From the NCBI GenBank assembly GCA_028818795.1, contig JAPPND010000039.1, positions 1 through 37,491 of the forward strand: a stretch of DNA of 37,491 bases, in the 5' to 3' direction. The position numbers and the translations under genes were made by a program. Origin of the DNA: Gammaproteobacteria bacterium (GTDB lineage: Bacteria; Pseudomonadota; Gammaproteobacteria; Pseudomonadales; Azotimanducaceae). Shown one piece after another: positions 16,832 to 25,900 of the stretch. The notes beneath the pieces are model-generated. The model ran no database searches. It saw only the letters and a program-made list of their open reading frames with translations, and was not told where the DNA came from. Numbering within the stretch: the first letter of the stretch is position 1; each line of letters begins with the position of its first letter.

Positions 16832-19246
16832 ATGATCCGCCCGTCGCCACTTGCCGGAGTCCGCATTCTCGACATCTCGGAGGGCATCGCCGCGCCGTTC
16901 TGCGCGAAGCTCCTGGGCGACCTCGGCGCCGATGTCGTGAAGGTGGAACGCCCCGGGACGGGTGACGAGACCCGCGAGATGGGTCCGTTTCCGGACGGGC
17001 CCGACGACAGACCGACACGGTCCGAATCGAGCGCGACGTTCTTTTTCCTGAACACCAGCAAGCGCAGCGTGGTCCTCGATACCGAAGCGACGCGGCGGCG
17101 CGAGCAACTTGCGGCACTGGTGCAGCAGTTCGACGTGGTGGTGGCGGGAGAGACGGCGGAATCGCTCGATGCGCGGGGGATCGGCTACGACGCGCTTCGA
17201 CGCTGGAATCCCGAGGTGATTCTCACGACGATCTCGGGATTCGGTTCCTTCGGCCCACACTCCGCCTACGAGTCCTCGCACCTGGTCTCCTGCGCAGTCG
17301 GCGGCTGGACCCATCTGTGCGGTTTGCCCGACCGCGAGCCGCTGCAGGTCGGCGGTGCCATCTCGGAGACCCTGGCCGGCGCGTTCGCGACCGCCGCTAC
17401 GCAACTCGCCGTGCTCGGCCGGATGCGCCACGGCTGCGGCGACCACATCGACGTGAGCGTGCAGCAAGCGGTTCTGGCCGGTGCGCAGATCCCGACGATG
17501 CTCTACGAGTACCGGGGCATCGTCCCCGAGCGCTATTCCAGCGTCGGTGCGGGCGCCGGCACGTGCTGCATGCTGCCGACTGCGGACGGGATCATCGGCA
17601 TCAACGCCCTGACGCGCCCGCAGTGGCGCATGCTGTGCGAGTTCTTCGGACGCGGGGACATCGCCGAGAACGAACGCTACCGGACCCTGTCCTGGGTAAC
17701 TGCGGACGAACGCGTCGACGAGATCCGCGCCGCTTTCCGGGAGGCTCTCGCGGACCGGACCGCAGAGGAACTCTTCCATCAAGCGCAGGGCTGGCGCGTT
17801 CCGTTCGGCCTCGTGCCGGACATGGCGGGAATGTTCGACCTGCCGCCGCACCGGCACCGGGGGTTCATCGTGCCGCTCGACCACCCCGTGGCGGGGACGG
17901 TGGAGGTGCCGGGCATCCCGTTTCGTGCCACCGCCACTGCGCCCCGCCCGTTCCGGCCACCGTTGCTCGGCGAACACACCGACGCCGTGCTGGGGGACTT
18001 GCCGGAGGCTCCGGCATCGCACACGGGCGACGACTCTGACGGTCCCAACCCGCTGCCCCTCGAAGGCGTGCGCGTGCTCGACCTGTCCATGTTCTTCGCC
18101 GGACCGGTGTGCGCCCAGATCGCCGCGGACGCGGGCGCGGAGGTCATCAAGTTCGAGTCGATCCAGCGCATCGACGGCTGGCGCGGTAGCGCCTCGTCGA
18201 ACGCCAACACCGAACTGCCGGGCTGGGAGAGTTCGCCGTACTTCAACTGGGTGAACCGCAACAAGCGCGGGGTCACCCTGAACCTCAAGGACCCGCGCGG
18301 CGTGGCGATCATCAAGAGGATGGTTGCGGACGCGGACGTCCTCATCGAGAACTACACGCCGCGCGTCATGGCCAACTTCGGGCTCGACTACGACACGTTG
18401 CGCGACATCAATCCGCGCCTCGTGATGATCTCCTTGTCCGGATTCGGTGCCGACAGCCCCTGGCGGGATTACGTGGCGTTCGGCATGTCCACCGAACAGA
18501 TGGCGGGTTTCACGCACCTCACCGGCTACCCCGGCGGCGAACCGCTGTTCACCGGCACCACCGGCGGCGACCTGTTTTCCGGGGTCATGGGCGCCAACGC
18601 GTTGTTCGCGGCGCTGAATCACCGCGACCGCACCGGCGAAGGGCAGCACATCGACTTCGGCCAGGTCGAGGCATGCAGTCTCTACGTCGGCGACGCGATG
18701 ACGGCTTGGTCGCTGGCCGGCGTCGATCCCGGGCGGGTCGGCAACGGCCATCACCAATATCCGCTGCAGGGTGTCTATCCGTGCCGCGACAACCGGTGGA
18801 TCGCCATTACCTGCAAGACCGAAACGCATTGCGCCGCACTTGCCGAGATGGTGGGCGATCGCAAGATTGCCGAGGCCGGTGCCGGGTGCCACGACGCCAT
18901 CGCCGCGTGGACGGCGCACCGGCAACACTTGGCGTTGATGGCCGACCTGCAGGCCGCAGGGATACCCGCGGGTGCGGTCATGAACGGTCCGGACCTGCTC
19001 ACCGATCCCCAGATCGCGGCCCGCGAAGGCCTACGGCTTCAGGATCGGCCGGGTCTTGGTGCCAAGCACTACCCCGGGCAGCCCTACCGGTTCCGGCGCG
19101 CCGCGCCGCCGCCGAACGAACGCGCACCGCTCCTCGGGGAGCATACGAGCGAAGTGCTCAAGGAATACACGGGTCTCACCGACGACGACATCGCCGAACT
19201 CGTCATCGACGACGTCGTGGGCACGGTGCCGATCGCGGCGAGGTGA
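16832..19246 (+). CDS. Second fused tandem CaiB/BaiF CoA-transferase
   Basis: An 804-residue protein with two family III CoA-transferase units, at about residues 5-385 and 410-795, beginning GVRILDISEGIAAPFCAKLL and GVRVLDLSMFFAGPVCAQIA. It has the same architecture as the gene at 1039 but is clearly diverged, so this is a paralogous pair rather than a recent duplication. At the catalytic Asp position I read Q212 (SVQQAV) in the first half and E613 (QVEACS) in the second, so neither half shows the canonical Asp by eye. The ATG at 16832 starts the recognisable domain; the frame is open 57 codons further upstream without protein-like content. It is divergent from the GPH transporter. Confidence 0.88.
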   Translation: MIRPSPLAGVRILDISEGIAAPFCAKLLGDLGADVVKVERPGTGDETREMGPFPDGPDDRPTRSESSATFFFLNTSKRSVVLDTEATRRREQLAALVQQFDVVVAGETAESLDARGIGYDALRRWNPEVILTTISGFGSFGPHSAYESSHLVSCAVGGWTHLCGLPDREPLQVGGAISETLAGAFATAATQLAVLGRMRHGCGDHIDVSVQQAVLAGAQIPTMLYEYRGIVPERYSSVGAGAGTCCMLPTADGIIGINALTRPQWRMLCEFFGRGDIAENERYRTLSWVTADERVDEIRAAFREALADRTAEELFHQAQGWRVPFGLVPDMAGMFDLPPHRHRGFIVPLDHPVAGTVEVPGIPFRATATAPRPFRPPLLGEHTDAVLGDLPEAPASHTGDDSDGPNPLPLEGVRVLDLSMFFAGPVCAQIAADAGAEVIKFESIQRIDGWRGSASSNANTELPGWESSPYFNWVNRNKRGVTLNLKDPRGVAIIKRMVADADVLIENYTPRVMANFGLDYDTLRDINPRLVMISLSGFGADSPWRDYVAFGMSTEQMAGFTHLTGYPGGEPLFTGTTGGDLFSGVMGANALFAALNHRDRTGEGQHIDFGQVEACSLYVGDAMTAWSLAGVDPGRVGNGHHQYPLQGVYPCRDNRWIAITCKTETHCAALAEMVGDRKIAEAGAGCHDAIAAWTAHRQHLALMADLQAAGIPAGAVMNGPDLLTDPQIAAREGLRLQDRPGLGAKHYPGQPYRFRRAAPPPNERAPLLGEHTSEVLKEYTGLTDDDIAELVIDDVVGTVPIAAR

Positions 19247-19301
19247 AGTCGAAGTCCTGAGCAACGTCTACAGGGCGTTCGACGTTCCCCGGACGATCAG
19301 G

Positions 19302-21557
19302 TCAGCCATCTTTAATGACCTTCTGGCCGCTTCGGAGCGCGTCGCTACTCGAGACGCCGTGGGATGATGGACCAAGGTGTTCGGCGATCGGATCGTCGGC
19401 TCGGAATAGCTGCCAGAGAGACCTCAGAATGGGGACCGATGCTATCGCTTCGTGCAGCCGCTTGTGGTCGGGGTCGCTTAAGCAGACTTTCTCGGTGGCC
19501 AACGCATACACGAACTCAATCGCGGCATCACCAACGGAATTACCGTGGTTGGCGAGGACCGAAGCGCATGTTGCGGCAAACTGACCACTCAGTTCCTCGC
19601 TGGCAGAGTAGTCGAGCTCAGAGCATTGAGCAGCACGCAACAGGGAAGCTTGGAGGATGCCGTCACTGTACCTGGCAAACATGCTGGGATCGAGGACGGA
19701 TCGAACGAATGGGTTGTCGTCGAATCCGGGCGCTTGGTCAGCGGATTGTCCCAGCGGCTCCCTGGCCGCCTGAAGTGCGGCCGACACCATGGCGTACACG
19801 GCGATTTGGGATACACCAGTGTCGGAGCTGTGGGGCAAGAAAACCGATCCCTCGCGAAGCACAAGCGGATCACCGCAAGTTCGTGGTAGGAAAAGGGATT
19901 TGCTGCACACGGGATGCGACTGGCCTTGACTGCTCAGGACGTCGACTAGCTTCTTTCCGAGGATGTCCGAATTCGAGCGGAGTGCAACGGGTTCTAGTAG
20001 TTTGCGGTACGCCATCAGTGACTCGTGAACGACGGTTGGACCTACTGGTAGGACTAGGAACTCCGACCAACCGTATCGAGGTCCGCGAGCTCTCATCTGG
20101 CGATCGGAACGTCGCCGCTCGTGTTCGACTCGGGAAGATGGGAAACCATAGCACACCACGTAGTGGCGATTGGCGTTCGGGAATGCCCTTAGGGCGATGC
20201 TTGCCCGCGCAAGCTGCTCTAGATCCGGGTCATCGTAGGCGAAAACGACAATTGTGCTGGTGGCACTGTTGTGGCACTGGTCAAGGCGCTCTAGATGCGT
20301 TGTGACAACGTGCGGTCCAAGCTTCTCGCCAGCCCACTCGGCCACCCGTTTCGCCGTTTCATCCACGTACACTAAGGTTGAGGTCGATGCTGGGAGCTCG
20401 TGTACCAACCGTTCGGTTGTCCATGCGTGGAGGGGTGAGGCCACACCACCATCAATCTCGTTGGTGACTGAGAAGTACGAATAGGTTCGATTGGCGTTGG
20501 AAACCGGCGGATGTCCGAATCGGAGTACTTGATCGTAGAACGGCTCATGAAGTTGGCTTGCCCCGTTGACGTCCACGTGGCTCTTGGTGATCCGCACCGG
20601 TCTGGGTTGGCCTTGGGAAACGAGGAACTCCTCCGTGCGAATTTCGATGGCTGCGTTGGTCTGCTGGTTCGAGTTCGCACTCTTGGCGGGATCGCGCGGT
20701 TCGAAGTAGATGCACGAGTCCCGAAACAAAGCACTTGGCGAACCCACGCCCAAGAGATGGACAATTCTTGCTCGGTCGACTTGGTACTCGTCGATCAGCT
20801 TCTGCGCTAAGCCGCCAGAGGTCGAGGCAGAAATCAAGACAAGATAGTCTTGTTCATTCGGGATCCACACTTCATGGGTGATGTCATAGGAGTGGGTACT
20901 CTCGATCGCCAGAGCTGGCAAGGGGCAGTTCGACTGCTGGAAATACGCGGCTATCGACTGTAAGCCCATAGCGAACGAGAGGATCGTGAAGCTGTCGATG
21001 TAAACGATGCTGCAGTTGGGTGGAAGACGCCGCAGGAGCAGGTAGTTAAAGATCGGGAGAGCGGAGGGTTCGCGGAGCATATTGCCGGCGCGAATGAAGA
21101 TGTCCTCCTCCCGGCCGGAAGGCTTGCGGAAGGCGTAGCCATGCGGTGCGCGTAGAATTGTCTCGGTTCCCTTGAACAACTCGGAAACGCCGTGACGTGC
21201 TACATCAAAGAGAAATTTGTCGTCTACATCCCACGGTGTTCCAGCGCTCAGGTGGACGATCTGTTCGGCCACCAAGAGGCCCCGATGGTCGTATGGCGCC
21301 AACATGACGTGTGACGTCGATCGTAGGCGGTCTTCGAATCTCTGGCGTTGGCCCGCAAGACACTCTTGAATCTTCGTCATCATAGGTTGAGGGCAGACAA
21401 AAAGAAGCCGGCTGGGGACAAGCCGGCGGTTGTAGCCCTCGATGATTTGCTCGATGCCTGTCGCGAGATGATCTTCTCCGTGTCCATGGTCGGGATAGAC
21501 GATCTGAATGGTTGTCGTGATGCCGTCGATGGGCTTTGTCGTGAGGAACGAATACAT
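19302..21557 (-). CDS. Unknown defence-associated protein with two PRTase-like folds
   Basis: A 751-residue soluble protein I cannot assign to a named family. It appears to hold two phosphoribosyltransferase-like units. The first has APHGYAF near 137, an opening strand-helix SIVYIDSFTILSFAMGLQ (183-200) and a loop LISASTSGGLAQKLIDEY (241-258) where PRTases carry the PRPP loop. The second has STLVYVDETAKRVAEWAG (393-410) and TIVVFAYDDPDLEQLA (435-450). Neither loop keeps the canonical DD/E...TGG(T) acidic pair, so binding without transfer is possible. A helical C-terminal region (about 580-751) follows. The ATG at 21557 is five bases after the GHKL stop; a longer in-frame start at 21647 would overlap that gene by 85 bases. 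Adjacency implies the two act together. The fold call is inference. Confidence 0.65.
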   Translation of the reverse strand: MYSFLTTKPIDGITTTIQIVYPDHGHGEDHLATGIEQIIEGYNRRLVPSRLLFVCPQPMMTKIQECLAGQRQRFEDRLRSTSHVMLAPYDHRGLLVAEQIVHLSAGTPWDVDDKFLFDVARHGVSELFKGTETILRAPHGYAFRKPSGREEDIFIRAGNMLREPSALPIFNYLLLRRLPPNCSIVYIDSFTILSFAMGLQSIAAYFQQSNCPLPALAIESTHSYDITHEVWIPNEQDYLVLISASTSGGLAQKLIDEYQVDRARIVHLLGVGSPSALFRDSCIYFEPRDPAKSANSNQQTNAAIEIRTEEFLVSQGQPRPVRITKSHVDVNGASQLHEPFYDQVLRFGHPPVSNANRTYSYFSVTNEIDGGVASPLHAWTTERLVHELPASTSTLVYVDETAKRVAEWAGEKLGPHVVTTHLERLDQCHNSATSTIVVFAYDDPDLEQLARASIALRAFPNANRHYVVCYGFPSSRVEHERRRSDRQMRARGPRYGWSEFLVLPVGPTVVHESLMAYRKLLEPVALRSNSDILGKKLVDVLSSQGQSHPVCSKSLFLPRTCGDPLVLREGSVFLPHSSDTGVSQIAVYAMVSAALQAAREPLGQSADQAPGFDDNPFVRSVLDPSMFARYSDGILQASLLRAAQCSELDYSASEELSGQFAATCASVLANHGNSVGDAAIEFVYALATEKVCLSDPDHKRLHEAIASVPILRSLWQLFRADDPIAEHLGPSSHGVSSSDALRSGQKVIKDG

Positions 21558-21562
21558 GTGGC

Positions 21563-22747
21563 TCAGAGAGAAACAGAGAGAGGAATGCCGACGGTGAGTG
21601 CCGTGCCGACGGCTTTGGGAAGTCCACTGACGAGATTGGGCATGCAAGGATCGTCAGCTGAAGAAGCAGGAGTTCTGGTGAAACATGCTTCGGTGGTGGA
21701 GGTTCGAAAACGAACAAAGCCGTTGACCGCGCCAATGTGGCGAAGGATGCGACCGAGTCCCAAACCCGAGTTTGGGCCCGGCTTACTTGATGCGTAGTCT
21801 ACGAAGCAATGGCGGACACGCTCGAGGTCGCTGGCACCACTGGCGTGTTGTATGGTGGCAGCGAAACCTGGTCCAGTGTCAAGTACGGACAATTCGAGGA
21901 TGAAGACTAGCCGACGCCCGACACGACTGGCGCGATGCCGCAAGACCGTGAAGTATTCATCGACATGCGGATGTGCCCCAGAGAGGAACGCGTGTGCTTC
22001 CAGTTCGTGGGGTTGGGCGCGGCGTGTGGCGATCACGATGCACCGTAATCCTCGCGATGGTACTTTGCCGTCGGCGTCGAGGTATGCGTGTTCAGCTGTG
22101 TTGCGGAACGCCTCGTGAAGTAGGTTCCCAAGTGGCGCATCGCGTGGATCTAATAGCTCCTCAACGCGGTGCCAGTCCTTGCCGGAAAGACTAAACCCAC
22201 GGAGTATCGTGACGAGCAAGGCGTTCATCTGACGGGCCGAAACGATCAAGTTGCCGTGGCTCTGTGGGTCCATGAGCTCTGCAAACGAGGGTGGGTGCCG
22301 ATATGCAGCCGAGTGGAACTGTCGGCGCGCGCCGTGGACAAAGAGAAGCTCCGCTCGGGGACCTTTGCCAACTCTATCGAACTGTCGCACGCTCATCGCG
22401 CGAATCCGGGGAACCGCAGCTTCAAGGAGGGCCCGTCTGATGTCTGTAGTCTCGTCGGATGCAGTTACCTGCTCTGCATAATAGGCTGCGGCCAGACCAT
22501 GGAGATGGGAGACGAAATCCTTGTGTGCGGCCTTGTCATGGGGGTCGAGGTAAGTACGGACTCGCCGGGACGGTGAGGTCTGAGCCCAGGTTGCGACTAA
22601 CTGGGCCAAGGAGACAGAACGGCCGAGACTTCCCGCAGCGTAGATGTTGTTAGGGAGGCGGAGTGTCGTCTCGCCCAATTCGGCGACACGCATGTATTCC
22701 TCGAAGTCCGGTGCGCCATCGGCCCGTTTGATGTTCAGGGTGGGCAA
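21563..22747 (-). CDS. GHKL-fold ATPase of a putative defence pair
   Basis: A 394-residue protein with a C-terminal GHKL (histidine-kinase/Hsp90/MutL-type) ATPase. The N box is NLLHEAFRNTAEHA (208-221, with E212 and N216), the G1 box DTGPGF (290-295) and the G2 box SGLGLGRI (327-334). There is no phospho-acceptor H box or receiver domain, so it is unlikely to be an ordinary sensor kinase. The first 150 residues form an unassigned domain (LRLPNNIYAAGSLGRSVSLA near 29) that may be a sensor. It lies directly upstream of the PRTase-like partner and 192 bases downstream of hsdR, with its own promoter-like region. GHKL/MutL-type ATPases occur in known defence systems such as Mza, but this pair is not one I recognise. 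Confidence 0.75.
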   Translation of the reverse strand: MPTLNIKRADGAPDFEEYMRVAELGETTLRLPNNIYAAGSLGRSVSLAQLVATWAQTSPSRRVRTYLDPHDKAAHKDFVSHLHGLAAAYYAEQVTASDETTDIRRALLEAAVPRIRAMSVRQFDRVGKGPRAELLFVHGARRQFHSAAYRHPPSFAELMDPQSHGNLIVSARQMNALLVTILRGFSLSGKDWHRVEELLDPRDAPLGNLLHEAFRNTAEHAYLDADGKVPSRGLRCIVIATRRAQPHELEAHAFLSGAHPHVDEYFTVLRHRASRVGRRLVFILELSVLDTGPGFAATIQHASGASDLERVRHCFVDYASSKPGPNSGLGLGRILRHIGAVNGFVRFRTSTTEACFTRTPASSADDPCMPNLVSGLPKAVGTALTVGIPLSVSL

Positions 22748-22805
22748 TCGAAGTACCTCTTCTGCTTGCAGTATTCGGGTGCAGTGGCGAGACGGAGTCT
22801 GATGT

Positions 22806-22868
22806 CTATAGCAACGCCGTATAGCGTGGTAACTTTACCAACGAGATTGGGTCAATTGGAGGCGTTGC
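22806..22868 (-). promoter_or_regulatory. Promoter-like region with nested palindromes upstream of the GHKL gene
   Basis: Read on the minus strand, TTACCA (22833-22828) and TATAGA (22811-22806) are spaced by 16 bases, each matching four of six sigma-70 positions. Three inverted repeats overlap this core: TGGTAA/TTACCA with a 2-base gap (22828-22841), CTATA/TATAG (22807-22825), and the wider 8-bp pair GCAACGCC/GGCGTTGC (22812-22819 with 22861-22868). This is a typical layout for a repressed promoter, and it sits 59 bases upstream of the GHKL start. Confidence 0.4.
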
Positions 22869-22939
22869 GAGCACACTGCGTAGAGTGGCAACGAAATGAT
22901 CTGGCACCCAAGAGTTGAACAACAATCGCCTCCGCACGC

Positions 22940-25900
22940 TCAAATCTCAAACCTCGTCGCGACATATGTAGTGGCATCGTCGTTCTCCAGCCGCACCGAA
23001 TCTGGTCCGCTCCGAACGTAAAGGTCGCCTTCCACGGCCTTCTGCGTTCCCTTCCATCGCAGGTACACCGGCTCGGGACTTCGCTGGCAACTCACTAGGC
23101 AGACGGTCTTGCCTTCGATGATCTGCGTCGTCGGATCAATGCATGTGCCGGCGCGGTCCCCGAGGCCGTTGCGTACGGCCTGTGCTAGGTGACGCATGAA
23201 CTTGTCGTCACTCTCCAGGCGGTCATGGTCGATGCCGAGTACCTTGCGGTCGTCGTCGACGCCGATGAGCAGATCGCCTCCTTCGGTATTGAGGAACGCG
23301 GCGATGGTCTTCAATGCGGCATGGGTGACCTGTTTGTCGTCCTTCCGGTTCCCCTTCAGATTCCAGCGTAGGGTCGATTTGAACTCGAGCGTCTTCGACT
23401 CCTGAAGCTTGAGCAACTCCTCCGCTCGGCGATGCCGGCGGATGTAGTCGTCGAACAGTAGGTTCTTGAGTGCCTGGCCGAAATCCGGATCGTCGGTGAT
23501 GCGCTTGTAGAGTTCGAAATTGGTCTCGACGATTTCGTGGATCCGATCCTCGACCTTGGGGTCGAAGGTCAACCGCACGTTCTCGCGCGTGTTGACCCGT
23601 GCGCTGGCGTCGAGGCCCGCATCTTCGTCCAAGGCGGAGCGAATGTGCTCGAGCGTGAGTCGGTGTTCGCGACCGAGGTTGAGTCCGAAACGCTCGTTTA
23701 GCGTTTCGATGATCGTTGAGAGCGACTCCAACTCCTCGGTTGTGCCGCCCGTGCCGGGCTTGCTAGCGGTCGGTTCGAGGGGCCAGCCTTGGCGCGAGAG
23801 CGCGATCCTGCCGCGGCTCGTTTGCTGGATGCGGAAGGACTCCATGTCGATGCTCTCTTGGACTTCAACGGGCAGCGCGTCGCCTTCGGTAGGCAAGAGG
23901 CGTCGGAGCATCCGCGCGAAGACGTAGAGCTTTTCCAGATCCGGGTCGGCGAATGTCAGCAGTTGGGAGAGGAAGGCGTATAAACGTTCATAGTCGGTGA
24001 GTTGGGCGCGGAAGTCGTTGCGTTCTTCAAGAACAAGCTCGCCGAAGCGTTGACGCACCGGTTCCAGCGCCGCGAAAACTCGGTCTTGGGTCGTCTTCGG
24101 GTTGAAATAGATGCCCGCGTGACCATCGACATCGCTCTCTGTGAACACGCCAAAGTCGAACAATCGACCCTGGACCTCGTAGAGAAGATTCGGGTCGGTG
24201 CTTTCCGACAGCAGGGTGGTCTCGTAATACGGCTCGAAGGCTTTCCTGATCTCATCGGCCTCGTTGGCGAAGTCGAGCACCATCGTGCTCCCCTTGCCCG
24301 GGTGCGTGCGGTTCAGGCGCGAAAGCGTTTGCACCGCGTTCACCCCGCCGAGCTTCTTGTCCACATACATCGTGTGGAGCAGTGGCTGGTCGAAACCAGT
24401 CTGGAACTTGCTGGCGACGATCAGGAACCGGTAGTCCGGCTTCTCGAACTCGGCCGCAGTCTGCCGCTCGCCGATGACCCGATCCTGTCCTGCGGAATTC
24501 ATGCCGGACTCCGTGTAGGACGCGCCGCCATCACTTACCGTCCCGGAGAACGCGACGAGCGCTTTCCACGGATGACCCTTCTCGGCCAGGAGGCGGTCCA
24601 TGGCGAGCTTTGTACGTACCGCGTGTAGGCGCGAGCGCGTCACGAACATAGCTTTGGCTTGGCCGCCGATCTCGCCCGCGACATGCGCCGCGAAATGATC
24701 CACGCAAATGGCGATCTTCTCGCCGATGGCGTGGGGGTGCAGTTCGACGAAGGACTTGAGGAGATACTCGGCCTTGCGCTTGTCGTAGCGCGGGTCGTCC
24801 TCGACGGTCTTGAGCAGACGCCAGTACGCCTTGTAGGTCGTGTAGCTTGCCAGCACGTCGAGAATGAACCCTTCCTCGATGGCCTGGCGCATGGTGTAGC
24901 GGTGGAAGGGCTCGAACTTCCCATCCGAGCGTTTCCGGCCGAAGAGTTCGAGAGTCTTGGGCTTTGGGGTTGCGGTGAACGCGAAGGTGGAAAGGTTGGG
25001 AAGGCGTCCTCGGAGCCGGATCGCCTCGAGGACACGATCCTCGATTTCTTCCTCCGGGGTCTCGGACGCCGCCTCTTCCCGCTCTGCCTCTTCCAGCGTG
25101 CCTGCCGCGAGCACCGCCTTCAGGCTCTTCGAACTCTCGCCCGATTGCGACGAGTGCGCCTCGTCCACGATCACCCCGAATCGTTGCCCGGGAAGCTGAC
25201 CGAGCTGCTCGGCGATGACCGGGAACTTCTGCAGCGTGGTGACGATGATCGTCCGACCCGCTTCAAGCGCCTCGCGAAGTTGACGCGAGGTCTGGTCGAT
25301 GTTCTCCACCACGCCGAGTGTCTGCTCGAACTGTCGGATTGTGCGTTGGAGCTGACGGTCGAGGACGCGACGGTCGGTTACCACGATGACGGAGTCGAAC
25401 ACACGCCGGTCGTCGTGGTCGTGGAGTACCGAGAGTCGATGGGCGAGCCAGGCGATGGTGAAACTCTTGCCGCTTCCGGCCGAGTGCTGGATGAGGTAGC
25501 GCTCACCCGTGCCGTGATCCCGTGCATGCCACACCAACTGACGCACGCAATCGAGCTGCTGGTAGCGGGGGAAGATCAGGAAGCGTTCGCCGGTTCTACG
25601 GCCGCGTTCGTCCTCGACCTCGACTTCGTGGATGAACTGGCGGATGAGATCGAGGACGCTGTCGCTAGCCCATGCCTCCTCCCACAGATAGCTCGTCGCA
25701 TACCCGTCGCGCGTGGGGGGAACCGGTGGATTGCCCGCGCCCCCGAAGCGTCCCTGGTTGAAGGGTAGGAACCGGGTCTTGGTGCCGACGAGGTGGGTGG
25801 TCACGAACACCAGCTCCGGGTCCACGGCGAAATGCGCGAGGCAGCGCCCGAAGGCGAACAGGGGCTCACGCGGATCGCGGTCGTTCCGGTACTGGCGGAT

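Noticed and set aside
16772-18928. 718-codon minus-strand open frame
   Set aside because: Antisense of the second fused CoA-transferase; its composition is typical of a G+C-driven shadow frame.
19263-19286. AACGTC/GACGTT inverted repeat between the CoA-transferase and the island
   Set aside because: Only 6-bp arms with a 12-base gap and no T-run; too weak to call a terminator.
21563-22747. GHKL protein as a two-component sensor kinase
   Set aside because: There is no H box, no transmembrane sensor and no response regulator nearby; the neighbour is a PRTase-like protein instead.
24659-25768. 369-codon plus-strand open frame within hsdR
   Set aside because: Opposite the helicase core of HsdR, which has all SF2 motifs on the minus strand.
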